Below are positions 41,066 through 49,449 of a DNA stretch of 64,000 bases, piece after piece; position 1 is the stretch's first letter; each line of letters starts with the position of its first letter. The notes below the pieces were generated by a model. The model had not been told where the DNA came from. It did not search any database and saw only the letters and a list, made by a program, of their open reading frames with translations. Both the position numbers and the translations under genes were made by a program. The stretch covers positions 310,001 through 374,000 of the forward strand of contig JAKCCV010000001.1 of NCBI GenBank assembly GCA_021838785.1. The letters run 5' to 3'. Source of the DNA: Acidobacteriota bacterium (GTDB taxonomy: Bacteria > Acidobacteriota > Terriglobia > UBA7540).

Positions 41066-43759
41066 TTATCCGGTGCTCTTCATTCCAAAAGCAATGCCGC
41101 CCACGGTGATTTGCAGGACACGCATCAGGTCGGGGCGCGGGCGGCGCGACCGCCGCCACTCGCGGAGAAAGCGGATTTGCAGGAAGTTGAGCGGGTCCAC
41201 GTAAGGGTTGCGCAGGCGGATGGATTCTTCCAGGACCGGCTGGCGTTCGAGCAGCCGCGAGGACTCGGTGACCGCAAGCACCATGCGGACGCTGCGACGG
41301 TACTCTTCCTCGATGCGCGCGGCAATTTCGCGGCGCAGCCGTTCGGGTTCCACCAACTGGTTGTATTGGCCCGCGATGTAAAGATCGGTCTTGGCAAGCG
41401 ACATGGCGGCGTTATCCATCAGCACTTGGAAAAAAGGCCATCGGCGGTACATCTCGCGCAAGCGCTCGAGTCCGTGGGACGATGGGGCGCGGGTGAACGC
41501 TTCAAGCGCGTAGCCTAAGCCGTACCAAGCCGGCAGCAAGTGCCGCGATTGCGTCCAGGCAAAAACCCAAGGGATGGCGCGAAGGTCGCGCAGGCCGGTG
41601 GCGACCGAGCGTCGGCTAGGACGCGAACCCAGCCGCATCGTTTCCAGCAGGTCAATCGGCGTGGCCTGGCGGAAGAAGGGCACAAAGCCGTCCGTCTCAT
41701 AAACCAGGTGCCGATAAAACGCACTGCTCTTCTCGGCCATTTCGCGCGCATCAGCTTCCCAACGCGCCACGTCCTCCTCGCGCGGCGCACGCTGCGGCCG
41801 CAAGAGGTGCGCGTCAAGCACGGAGGTAACCAGTTGCTCGATGTTGCGCTCCGCGATCTCCAAGTTGGCATACTTGAGCGAAATAACTTCGCCTTGCTCG
41901 GTGATGCGAATTCTGCCGCCGGGCGCGGCATAGGGCTGCGCCTGAACACTGCGATGCGATTGCCCGCCGCCGCGGTCAATCGTGCCGCCCTTGCCGTGAA
42001 ACAAGCCAAGGCGCACGCCGTGCTCTTCCGCAACCTCGGCCAATCGCTTCTGGGCTCGGAATAACGCCCAGTTGGCGGCCAAATAGCCGCCGTCCTTCAC
42101 CGAATCGGAGTAGCCAAGCATCACCTCCTGGAAATTTCCCCGCGACTGGAGCAGGCGGCGATAAACGGCGTCGCTCAGAAGCTGGTCGAGAATGACGGGC
42201 CCGGCTTCCAAGTCGGTGAGTGTCTCAAACAGTGGAATCACATCGAAATGAGAGTTGAGGGCATCGCCCCGGCCGCATTTCACTAGTCCGGCCTGCCAGC
42301 CGAGCAACACTGCATCCCAAATGTCTGCGGCGCGCTCGGCCATGCTCAGAATGTAGCGGTGGGAAGCGGCTTCGCCGTAGCGCTCCTGAACGGCACTCAG
42401 TGCGCAAAATTCTCCGAGCACGCCTCGCGCCGCGGGCGATAGTTGGAGCGATTGCGGCGCTTGCGCAAGGAGAGCTTGGATAGAGTGAATGCGGGGATGC
42501 TCCAGATCGCATGGTTTACGGTAACGCTGAAGGATCTCTCGAGCGGCGGCGCGAACCAGCGAGATGTGCTGACGAAAATCAAGGCTGGCGGCATGGAAAC
42601 CAAAGATTTCCGACGTTGCTCGCAGCCGCCCCACGCCCACCCGGGAGACACGCCGGCTGGGATGTTGCGCCAGGAGCCGCTCGAGGAACGCCAGCTCCCG
42701 AGTAAATTCCTCCGGTGTCGCGTAGCGGTCCGCAGCGCCCGATTCGGTCTGCTCCAAACGCCAGAGGATGATGCGAATATAGCGGCGGTAGCATTCTCGA
42801 GGCTCGTCCTGCTGCTCGAAGGCTCGCGTCGCCGGCCAACGCCGCATGCTCTGCTCGATGGCTTGCCGCAGCGGGTGCTCCACGGCAGCGCGAGTGCAAG
42901 GAAAGGAGACCACACCCAACAGTCGCGTTAAATAGCGCCGATAGTACTGGAGGATGCTTTGTCGCAGCCGCGCCGCCGCCTCCAGACTCACCTCCTGCGT
43001 TACGTTGGGGTTGCCGTCGCGGTCGGCGCCCACCCAAGATCCAAAGCGAAGGAAAGGTTGCAAGTTAGCGCGCACGCCCACTCGCTCAAGCTCCTCCTGT
43101 AACCGATCCCAAAAAATTCCGCCTAAGTCATAAATGGTTCTTTCGAGAAAGACGAGCGAGTTTTCGATTTCAAGCTTGGGCGTGACCGGCTTTTCGCGAA
43201 CTTCTTCCGTCAGCCACAGGGCCTCGATCCAGGGGGCGAGGGCTTCCTCGAGGGCGGCAACCGGAGCGCCTTGCATCTCGTCGAGCGTTTTGCCAATGCG
43301 CAGCACATGGTTGAAGACGCTGCGCCGCTTGGCCTCCGTGGGGTGAGCAGTCAGCACAGGCTCCACCTGCATCGAGCGGAGAAGGCTCCGAATCCTTTCC
43401 GGCTGCACGCGCTCGCGGCGTAGCCGCTGGAAGGTGTGACGGAGCGACATCGGCGAGCCCTGGGGCGTGACTTCGTAGGCTCGCAAGCGGCGCACCCGTT
43501 GGCGCTCTTCACACAGGTTCACCAGGTGGAAAAAGAGGCTGAACGCATGCGCCACCTCTGCGGCTCGCTTGACACTGAGCCGGCGAACTTCCCGTTCGTT
43601 AGCTTGGAGCAGACGTGGCTGGGGATTCTCGCGGAGCTGTTTGGAAAGCTGGCGAGCGCGCTCGATCGCGACAAACAACTCTTCCCCGCCCTGCTCCCGC
43701 GCGATCGCGCCCAGGCGCGTTGTCAACAGGCGTACTTCGTGGCGTAACGTTTCATCCAT
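41066..43759 (-). CDS. ppc: phosphoenolpyruvate carboxylase
   Basis: 897 residues. Fixes bicarbonate on PEP to give oxaloacetate. Catalytic blocks: VLTAHPTEAKRRSV (essential His), LGYSDSVKDGGYLAANWAL, GLFHGKGGTIDRGGG (mobile loop; the usual FHGRGGTIGRGGGP has changed to Lys and Asp), RSIPWVFAWTQ-type sequence (RAIPWVFAWTQSRHLLPAWYG), and a C-terminal GMKSTG in place of the usual GMRNTG. Start ATG at 43759. Lies 92 bp after thrC on the same strand. Confidence 0.95.
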   Translation of the reverse strand: MDETLRHEVRLLTTRLGAIAREQGGEELFVAIERARQLSKQLRENPQPRLLQANEREVRRLSVKRAAEVAHAFSLFFHLVNLCEERQRVRRLRAYEVTPQGSPMSLRHTFQRLRRERVQPERIRSLLRSMQVEPVLTAHPTEAKRRSVFNHVLRIGKTLDEMQGAPVAALEEALAPWIEALWLTEEVREKPVTPKLEIENSLVFLERTIYDLGGIFWDRLQEELERVGVRANLQPFLRFGSWVGADRDGNPNVTQEVSLEAAARLRQSILQYYRRYLTRLLGVVSFPCTRAAVEHPLRQAIEQSMRRWPATRAFEQQDEPRECYRRYIRIILWRLEQTESGAADRYATPEEFTRELAFLERLLAQHPSRRVSRVGVGRLRATSEIFGFHAASLDFRQHISLVRAAAREILQRYRKPCDLEHPRIHSIQALLAQAPQSLQLSPAARGVLGEFCALSAVQERYGEAASHRYILSMAERAADIWDAVLLGWQAGLVKCGRGDALNSHFDVIPLFETLTDLEAGPVILDQLLSDAVYRRLLQSRGNFQEVMLGYSDSVKDGGYLAANWALFRAQKRLAEVAEEHGVRLGLFHGKGGTIDRGGGQSHRSVQAQPYAAPGGRIRITEQGEVISLKYANLEIAERNIEQLVTSVLDAHLLRPQRAPREEDVARWEADAREMAEKSSAFYRHLVYETDGFVPFFRQATPIDLLETMRLGSRPSRRSVATGLRDLRAIPWVFAWTQSRHLLPAWYGLGYALEAFTRAPSSHGLERLREMYRRWPFFQVLMDNAAMSLAKTDLYIAGQYNQLVEPERLRREIAARIEEEYRRSVRMVLAVTESSRLLERQPVLEESIRLRNPYVDPLNFLQIRFLREWRRSRRPRPDLMRVLQITVGGIAFGMKSTG

Positions 43760-43851
43760 AGCAATCAACCTACCTTCCTGCACGCGCAACCCGGCGCCAA
43801 GGCGGCGTCATCGCACAGAGGCCGGCGTCGCCTTTCGCTCATGCGCTGTCG

Positions 43852-45147
43852 TCAGATCACGGGCATGGCCAGAATCTTTTCGAGGGCGCGGCGCAACGCA
43901 TCGAGCGACGGCTCACAGCGCATCCGCTGGCGACTCTCCTGCGATTCCGAGCGGTGCCGCATCACGTATTCGGTATCTTTCAATTGATGGCCGGTAAGAA
44001 CGGCCACGACGTCCGCGTGGCGTTCCATCTTCCCCGCCCGAACCAGCTTGCGCACGCCTGCCACGGTGGAAGCCGAAGCAGGCTCGCACCCAACGCCGTC
44101 CTCGGCCAAGATCGTTTTGGCCTCGAAGATCTCCTCGTCGGTCACCGACTCACAAAAGCCGCCGGTCCATTCGAGCACGCGCCGCGCCTTTTTCCAGTTG
44201 GCAGGTCGGCCAATGCGAATGGCGGTCGCCTCCGTGGAGGGTTCTTCGACGGGTATCAACTCGCGCGAGGAGGCGGCGATGGTCCGGTAAAACGGATTCG
44301 CGCCGGCGGCTTGCACCACGACCACGTGCGGAATCTTTTCGATAAAGCCCAAGGTCTTGAGCTCCCGCAAGCCCTTGCCGATGGCGGAAGCGTTCCCCAG
44401 ATTTCCCCCCGGAACCACAATGTAATCCGGTGGACGCCAGGCGCGCTGCTCCAACATTTCCGCCACGATAGTTTTTTGTCCCTCGATGCGAAACGGATTG
44501 ACCGAATTCACCAAGTAAAGTCCGAGCTCGGGGGCCATCTGGCGCAGCAGTCCAAAGGCTTGATCAAACGTGTCGCCAACTTCCACGACGATGGCGCCAA
44601 AATCGAGCGCCTGCGCCAGCTTGGCGGCGGAGATCTGGCGGTAAGGGACAAAGAGCAAGGCGCGGATACCGGCTCGACCGGCATAAGCCGCCATCGAAGA
44701 AGAGGTGTTGCCGGTCGAGGCGCAGGCGACCATGCGGACACCGCGCGCCAGCGCCCGCGTCATGCAAGCCGTCATCCCCAGGTCCTTGAAGGAGCCGGTG
44801 GGATTGTTCCCTTGATGCTTGATGGTCAAGTGGACGGGTCCCGCCCACCACCCGGCGCGGCGCGTTCCCACCAAGGGCGTCGAGCCTTCGGAAAGCGACA
44901 CGATGCGCGTCGAGGAATCGGTGAAGGGTAAAAGTTCCCGAAAGCGCCAAACGCCGCTTCGGTCAATGGGCTCGCCGCTCAGCCGTCGTTGGTGCCAGGC
45001 ACGGCGCAGTTCCTCGGGATCAATCGGATCGAAATCGTATTTGACCTCGAGCAATCCTCCACATGCCGGGCAGGAATATTCGTCGCGTTTGGGGTCCACG
45101 CGTTGCCCGCAGGTTTCTTCGATGCATTGCAAGTATTCGGATGACAT
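43852..45147 (-). CDS. thrC: threonine synthase
   Basis: 431 residues. PLP enzyme that converts O-phosphohomoserine to threonine. Zinc-finger-like N-terminus (CIEETCGQ, CPACGG), LSEGSTPLV, the PLP-lysine block NPTGSFKDLGMTACM, ACASTGNTSSSMAAYAGRAG, and the glycine loop VPGGNLGNASAIGKG. The C-terminus is about 60 residues beyond the catalytic fold and unassigned. Middle gene of lysC-thrC-ppc. Confidence 0.95.
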   Translation of the reverse strand: MSSEYLQCIEETCGQRVDPKRDEYSCPACGGLLEVKYDFDPIDPEELRRAWHQRRLSGEPIDRSGVWRFRELLPFTDSSTRIVSLSEGSTPLVGTRRAGWWAGPVHLTIKHQGNNPTGSFKDLGMTACMTRALARGVRMVACASTGNTSSSMAAYAGRAGIRALLFVPYRQISAAKLAQALDFGAIVVEVGDTFDQAFGLLRQMAPELGLYLVNSVNPFRIEGQKTIVAEMLEQRAWRPPDYIVVPGGNLGNASAIGKGLRELKTLGFIEKIPHVVVVQAAGANPFYRTIAASSRELIPVEEPSTEATAIRIGRPANWKKARRVLEWTGGFCESVTDEEIFEAKTILAEDGVGCEPASASTVAGVRKLVRAGKMERHADVVAVLTGHQLKDTEYVMRHRSESQESRQRMRCEPSLDALRRALEKILAMPVI

Positions 45148-45304
45148 GGTTGTAATCAGACTCCGGGGTCTGAATTACCTGCCGCGGAACACGGATGCTG
45201 CGACGTTGGCCGACGAGCTTTCGCCTCCGCCTGACGACGCGCCACCGAAGCGCCTCGACCTCTCGCTCCTTGGCTTTCTGACGCCGAGGATAGTTGCCGA
45301 GCCG

Positions 45305-46738
45305 CTAGAGTTGGAATTCTTCATGGATGGCCTTCACGGCATCTTTCATTTCAGTGGCTTTGACAGCAAACGAGATGCTCAATTCGGTGGAGCCCTGCGC
45401 GATGGCAATGATATTGATGCCCCGCCGCCCCAGGGCTCCAAAGGCTCGACCGGCCAGCCCCGGCGTTCCCTTCATGTTTTCTCCAATCGCCACCACAATG
45501 GCGACATGTGGCAAGACTTCAATGGCGGCGCGCGCGTCGTGCAGCAATTCCAACTCGAAGGATTTCTCGAGCTTCGCCTTGGCACGCTTCAAATCCGCGT
45601 CGTGAACTGCAAAACAGAGCACGTTATCCGCAGAAGACTGCGTCACCATCAAGGTGGGAATCTCCTCCGCGCCGAGCGCCCCAAAAACCCGTGCCGCCAA
45701 CTGAGGAAAGCTGAGCGTCTCTCGCCCACTCACGGTGATCAAGTGAGCCTTGCTGACCGAGGTGATGGCCTTCACGCCCGGCTGGCCATTGGCCGCCGCC
45801 GGGCCAATTTTGGTCCCCGGGCACGCCGGGTTGAAGCTGTTTTTGATCCACACCGGAATCTTTTTCTTCATCACCGGCAGGATGGTTTTCGGGTGAAGGA
45901 CTTTTGCCCCAAAGAAGGAAAGTTCGATAGCCTCACGATAAGAGATCTCCGGCAAGATGCGCGCTTCGGGCACCAGGCGCGGGTCCGCGGTCATCACACC
46001 ATCTACGTCGGTCCAAATCCAAACTTCGTCGGCGTCGAGGGCCGCGCCAATCAGCGTGGCGCTGTAGTCAGACCCTCCTCGACCCAGGGTCGTGCAGACG
46101 CCGCTGCGCGAGGCGCCGCGAAACCCCGTAATGACCGGAATGGCTCCGCGCTTGCGCAACGCCGCCAGACCTTGCCGTGTTTTGGCAATCGTTTCCTCCA
46201 TGAGCGGGGAGGCGTTGCCAAAGTTATCGTCAGTGATGATGAGGTTCATGGCGTCCACGGCTTCCGAATCTGCGCCAAGCGAGCGCAGGATGGCCGCCTG
46301 GAGCTTGGCCGACATGACCTCCCCCATGCTGGAAAGCGTGTCCATGGCGCGAGGCGTCACTTCGCGCACCAAGGCAAAACCGGAGCAAAGGTCCTCGAAT
46401 TGCCGAATCTGTTCGGCCAGGCGGGGCAGTACGCTTGCCTGCTCGCTCGCGGTCAGCAGTTGGTCGGCGACTTCGCGATGCCGCCGCGCCAATTCCTGCC
46501 GCACTCCTTTGAAGTGTTCGCGGTCGCCTTTGGCGGCTTCGTTGGCAGCGCGGATCAGCATATCGGTCACACCGCCCATCGCGGAGACCACCACCACGAC
46601 CTCCGCGTCACGGGCGTGTTCTTGAACCAGCTTGGCCACATTCTGCATCCGCTCGGGGCTGCCGACGGAGGTGCCGCCAAATTTCATCACCAGGAGTGGC
46701 CGTTTGCCCCTGCCGGGATTCATGGTTTCTTTTTGCAT
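45305..46738 (-). CDS. lysC: aspartate kinase
   Basis: 477 residues. First step of the aspartate family pathway. KFGGTSVGSPERM (nucleotide/substrate motif), DTLSSMGEVMSAKLQAAIL, TTLGRGGSDYSATLIGAAL, TDVDGVMTADPRLVPEA, then two ACT domains (about 325-475: ITVSGRETLSFPQLAARVFGALGAEEI and AIVVAIGENMKGTPGLAGRAFGALGRRGINI) for lysine/threonine feedback. ATG at 46738 or 46723. No homoserine dehydrogenase is fused. A 157-bp gap precedes thrC. Confidence 0.95.
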   Translation of the reverse strand: MQKETMNPGRGKRPLLVMKFGGTSVGSPERMQNVAKLVQEHARDAEVVVVVSAMGGVTDMLIRAANEAAKGDREHFKGVRQELARRHREVADQLLTASEQASVLPRLAEQIRQFEDLCSGFALVREVTPRAMDTLSSMGEVMSAKLQAAILRSLGADSEAVDAMNLIITDDNFGNASPLMEETIAKTRQGLAALRKRGAIPVITGFRGASRSGVCTTLGRGGSDYSATLIGAALDADEVWIWTDVDGVMTADPRLVPEARILPEISYREAIELSFFGAKVLHPKTILPVMKKKIPVWIKNSFNPACPGTKIGPAAANGQPGVKAITSVSKAHLITVSGRETLSFPQLAARVFGALGAEEIPTLMVTQSSADNVLCFAVHDADLKRAKAKLEKSFELELLHDARAAIEVLPHVAIVVAIGENMKGTPGLAGRAFGALGRRGINIIAIAQGSTELSISFAVKATEMKDAVKAIHEEFQL

Positions 46739-46888
46739 GGTTTCTGTTTTAGAGCAGGAAATTCCTGCGGTTTTTTCCTGACGGCTAACGATGTTCCCGA
46801 GTTATCACGTTGCCCGGGGCGGATCGCCGGCGCCGGATAGAACTTCACACGCCGCGTGGTGAGCAGGGTAACTTCCTGCGCATCCCGC

Positions 46889-47812
46889 TTAGCGAATCCT
46901 ACCGGTGGCTGGGGTTGGGTTCGGCGTCGGCGCTTGGGTAGATTCCCGCACGACTTCGATGAATACCTTCGCCGGCAGTGAAAGGTAGCGGTCGCGCCGA
47001 TAAACCAGGCCCAGTTCCCGATGAATCTTTTGACCCTCGATGGGAATCAGCTTCAGCACGCCGGCCGCAACTTCCGGCTGCGCATAGGCGCGGTTGATGA
47101 AAGAGACGCCCAGCCCCGCCCCAACGAATTTCTTCTGTGTTTCCACACTGGCCAGTTCCATGGAAATCTGCAAGTGGTCGCGGTAGTCGCGCATCAGCCG
47201 ATCAATCACCATGCGCGTGTGTCCCGTCTTGGGCAGAATCAGCGGATAGTGCGCCACTTCTTCCACGGTCACGCTCCGCTTCTTCGCCAAGGGATGATTT
47301 TTGGGCACAACGGCTTGCACTTCATCCCGAAACATCGGAATAACCTCTACGTTGTTGGCGGTTTGCGGCAGCGTCACAATGCCGAGATCTACCGCGCCTT
47401 CCTGCACCTTCTGCAGGATTTTATGGCTGAAATTCCGATAGATGCTGATTTGCACCAGCGGATAACGCTGCTTGAAGATGGCAAAAGTTTTGGGTAGGAC
47501 GTAGAGGCAAGTGGCTTCATTGGCCCCGATAAAGAGCTTGCCCCGCGGCGTCTGATTCAGTTCGGCAATGGCCTGAAGCGCCTCTTGGTGAAGTTGCAGG
47601 ATTTTTTCCGCATACCGCTTCAGAATCTCCCCGGCCGGGGTCAGAAGAACCTTCTTGCCGCTCCGGTCAAACAGTTTTTCGCCGCATTCCTGCTCCAACA
47701 AGCGCACCTGCGCGCTAATCGCCGGCTGCGTGCGGTAGATTTTCTCCGCCGCCCTCGAGAAGCTTTGCAGCTTCGCAACCTCTAAAAAGCTGGCTAGCTG
47801 ATCGTAGTCCAT
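46889..47812 (-). CDS. LysR-family transcriptional regulator
   Basis: 307 residues from the ATG at 47812. N-terminal winged HTH (QLASFLEVAKLQSFSRAAEKIYRTQPAISAQVRLLEQECGEKLFDRSGKKVLLT) with a periplasmic-binding-like effector domain. It sits upstream of lysC on the same strand, 150 bp away, so it might be co-transcribed or regulate divergent or elsewhere genes; the effector is not apparent. Confidence 0.92.
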   Translation of the reverse strand: MDYDQLASFLEVAKLQSFSRAAEKIYRTQPAISAQVRLLEQECGEKLFDRSGKKVLLTPAGEILKRYAEKILQLHQEALQAIAELNQTPRGKLFIGANEATCLYVLPKTFAIFKQRYPLVQISIYRNFSHKILQKVQEGAVDLGIVTLPQTANNVEVIPMFRDEVQAVVPKNHPLAKKRSVTVEEVAHYPLILPKTGHTRMVIDRLMRDYRDHLQISMELASVETQKKFVGAGLGVSFINRAYAQPEVAAGVLKLIPIEGQKIHRELGLVYRRDRYLSLPAKVFIEVVRESTQAPTPNPTPATGRIR

Positions 47813-48187
47813 GAATTCACGTCGGGCGAACCTTTCCATTTTACTCGACTTATGCGAAATGCGTGGGGATAAATTCGCTACGTCCGGCCTGCCTCCTCTG
47901 GTAAAAGCTTCTCGGGCGACGGAGAAAAGCGATGGCAGTGACCCGAAGGTTCCATCGTTACGGGAGACGCTGAACGCGCCCAGCCGCCAGGCGGCATATC
48001 AAACTGGGCTTACGGGTCGCTCGTTACACTCGAAATGAGTTCGAAGCCTTGGACCCCTGAACGCCTCAATTTACCAAGGCTTGACCCAACAGGCCGCAAA
48101 AGGTCTTATTGACAGGATGAGAAGGCATTTGTTATGGTGATAGGAACCTTGAGGCAGCCGGCGGGGGAGGGCCCAGGGGGTGCGACT
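47813..48187. other. 375-bp divergent region, LysR gene and EPS cluster
   Basis: No gene. The right part contains the sigma70-type promoter of the polysaccharide export cluster; no RNA or JUMPstart-like element was recognised. Confidence 0.45.
48109..48138 (+). promoter_or_regulatory. promoter of the exopolysaccharide cluster
   Basis: Perfect -35 TTGACA (48109-48114), 18-bp spacer, -10 TATGGT (48133-48138, four of six). It overlaps the in-frame codon at 48134, so that start can be excluded. Confidence 0.55.
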
Positions 48188-49333
48188 ATGGAGACGAAGC
48201 CGGGCAAGGTTCCTATCCGACGCTTACTTGTGCTGGTGCTGAGCATCAGCGTGGCCATGATCCTTCCCTCTATGGTCCAGGCGCAGGACGGGACCCCCCA
48301 ACAGGGAACAAACGCGGTGGGCAGTCAGCCAAATGCGGCCCAGCCCGCCGCAATGCCCGCTCTACAAAGTTTGGCAGGCGGCAACGTCCCGAGCAGCGCC
48401 ACGCCGTCAGGCAACGCAAGGATATCTCAGAACAGCGTGCTCATGTCGGAGGCTGCGCCCGACTATATTATTGGCCCCGAAGATGTCCTCAACATCAGCG
48501 TTTTCAATGTTCCCGAACTTAGCCAGACGGTCCGCGTAGCCAATGACGGCACGATTCCCGTGCTCCTTCTCGGGGAAGTTAGGGCGGCAGGGCTAACCGC
48601 GGAACAACTCCAGCAGAAGCTCCGGCAGTTGTACGGCAAGACTTATCTCCAGCATCCGATCGTCAGCGTCTATGTGAGCCAATTCAACGCGGAACAGGTT
48701 TCCATCGTCGGGGCCGTCTCGCGTCCGGGCATGTACCCTCTGCTGGGAAAGCGCACGCTGATTCAGATGCTGTCCCTGGCGGGATTCGGCAACCAGACGA
48801 CCACCACGCCCCACGGGCGCACCGTGCTGATCACTCGCCCCGGTGGATTCGGAAACCTGCAACTGGCTGACGGAATGAAGCTTCTGTCGCCGGACAAACT
48901 CCAGATTAACATTGACAAGCTTCTTTATTCCGGCCACGATGCGCTCAACATCCAGATTCAGCCTAATGACATCATTAGCGTTAGCAAGGCCGCCATTGTT
49001 TACGTTACCGGGCGAGGGGTTACCAAGCCCGGCGGTTTTGTTCTGCAGAACCAAAGCAATCTTACCGTCCTGCAGGCGATTGCGATGGCGGAGGGTTTGA
49101 GCGCCAACGCAGCCGCCAAGCGCTCTTACATCATTCATACCCGGCCTGACGGCTCCCATGTCGAAATACCTGTGAACGTCATCCGAATAGAGCGAGGCAA
49201 AGCGCCTGATCCCCTGCTCGAAGCCAACGACATCCTTTGGGTTCCCAACAGCGCGGAAAAGGCAGGTCTGAAGGCAGCGGCCGCCTCGGTGGTCGGAACC
49301 CTCAGCGGCCTGTTAATTTACGGCAAGCTCTAA
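48188..49333 (+). CDS. Wza-type polysaccharide export protein
   Basis: 381 residues from the ATG at 48188, which has AGGGGG upstream. A signal peptide (IRRLLVLVLSISVAMILPSMVQA), then the Poly_export domain (DYIIGPEDVLNISVFNVPELSQTVRVANDGTIPVLLLGEVRAAGLTAEQL, YVSQFNAEQVSIVGAVSRPG) and two SLBB-type repeats (about 200-345). Forms the outer-membrane/periplasmic polysaccharide channel with Wzc. First gene of the cluster. Confidence 0.9.
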   Translation: METKPGKVPIRRLLVLVLSISVAMILPSMVQAQDGTPQQGTNAVGSQPNAAQPAAMPALQSLAGGNVPSSATPSGNARISQNSVLMSEAAPDYIIGPEDVLNISVFNVPELSQTVRVANDGTIPVLLLGEVRAAGLTAEQLQQKLRQLYGKTYLQHPIVSVYVSQFNAEQVSIVGAVSRPGMYPLLGKRTLIQMLSLAGFGNQTTTTPHGRTVLITRPGGFGNLQLADGMKLLSPDKLQINIDKLLYSGHDALNIQIQPNDIISVSKAAIVYVTGRGVTKPGGFVLQNQSNLTVLQAIAMAEGLSANAAAKRSYIIHTRPDGSHVEIPVNVIRIERGKAPDPLLEANDILWVPNSAEKAGLKAAAASVVGTLSGLLIYGKL

Positions 49334-49449
49334 ACTCCTTCTACCTGCCGCGCGCGAGCTTTCAGGGCGCTGGAAAGGGCAGTTTGGCTGAAGGTGGTTT
49401 TCCGAGGTTTGACACCTAGATTCTTTCTGTGAAGGGCAAAAGGAGCATG

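Noticed and set aside
46754-46776. Palindrome GCAGGAAATTCCTGC followed by GGTTTTTT near the lysC start
   Set aside because: Terminator-like only on the plus strand, where no transcript is expected to end; on the minus strand it lies just upstream of lysC and has no clear role.
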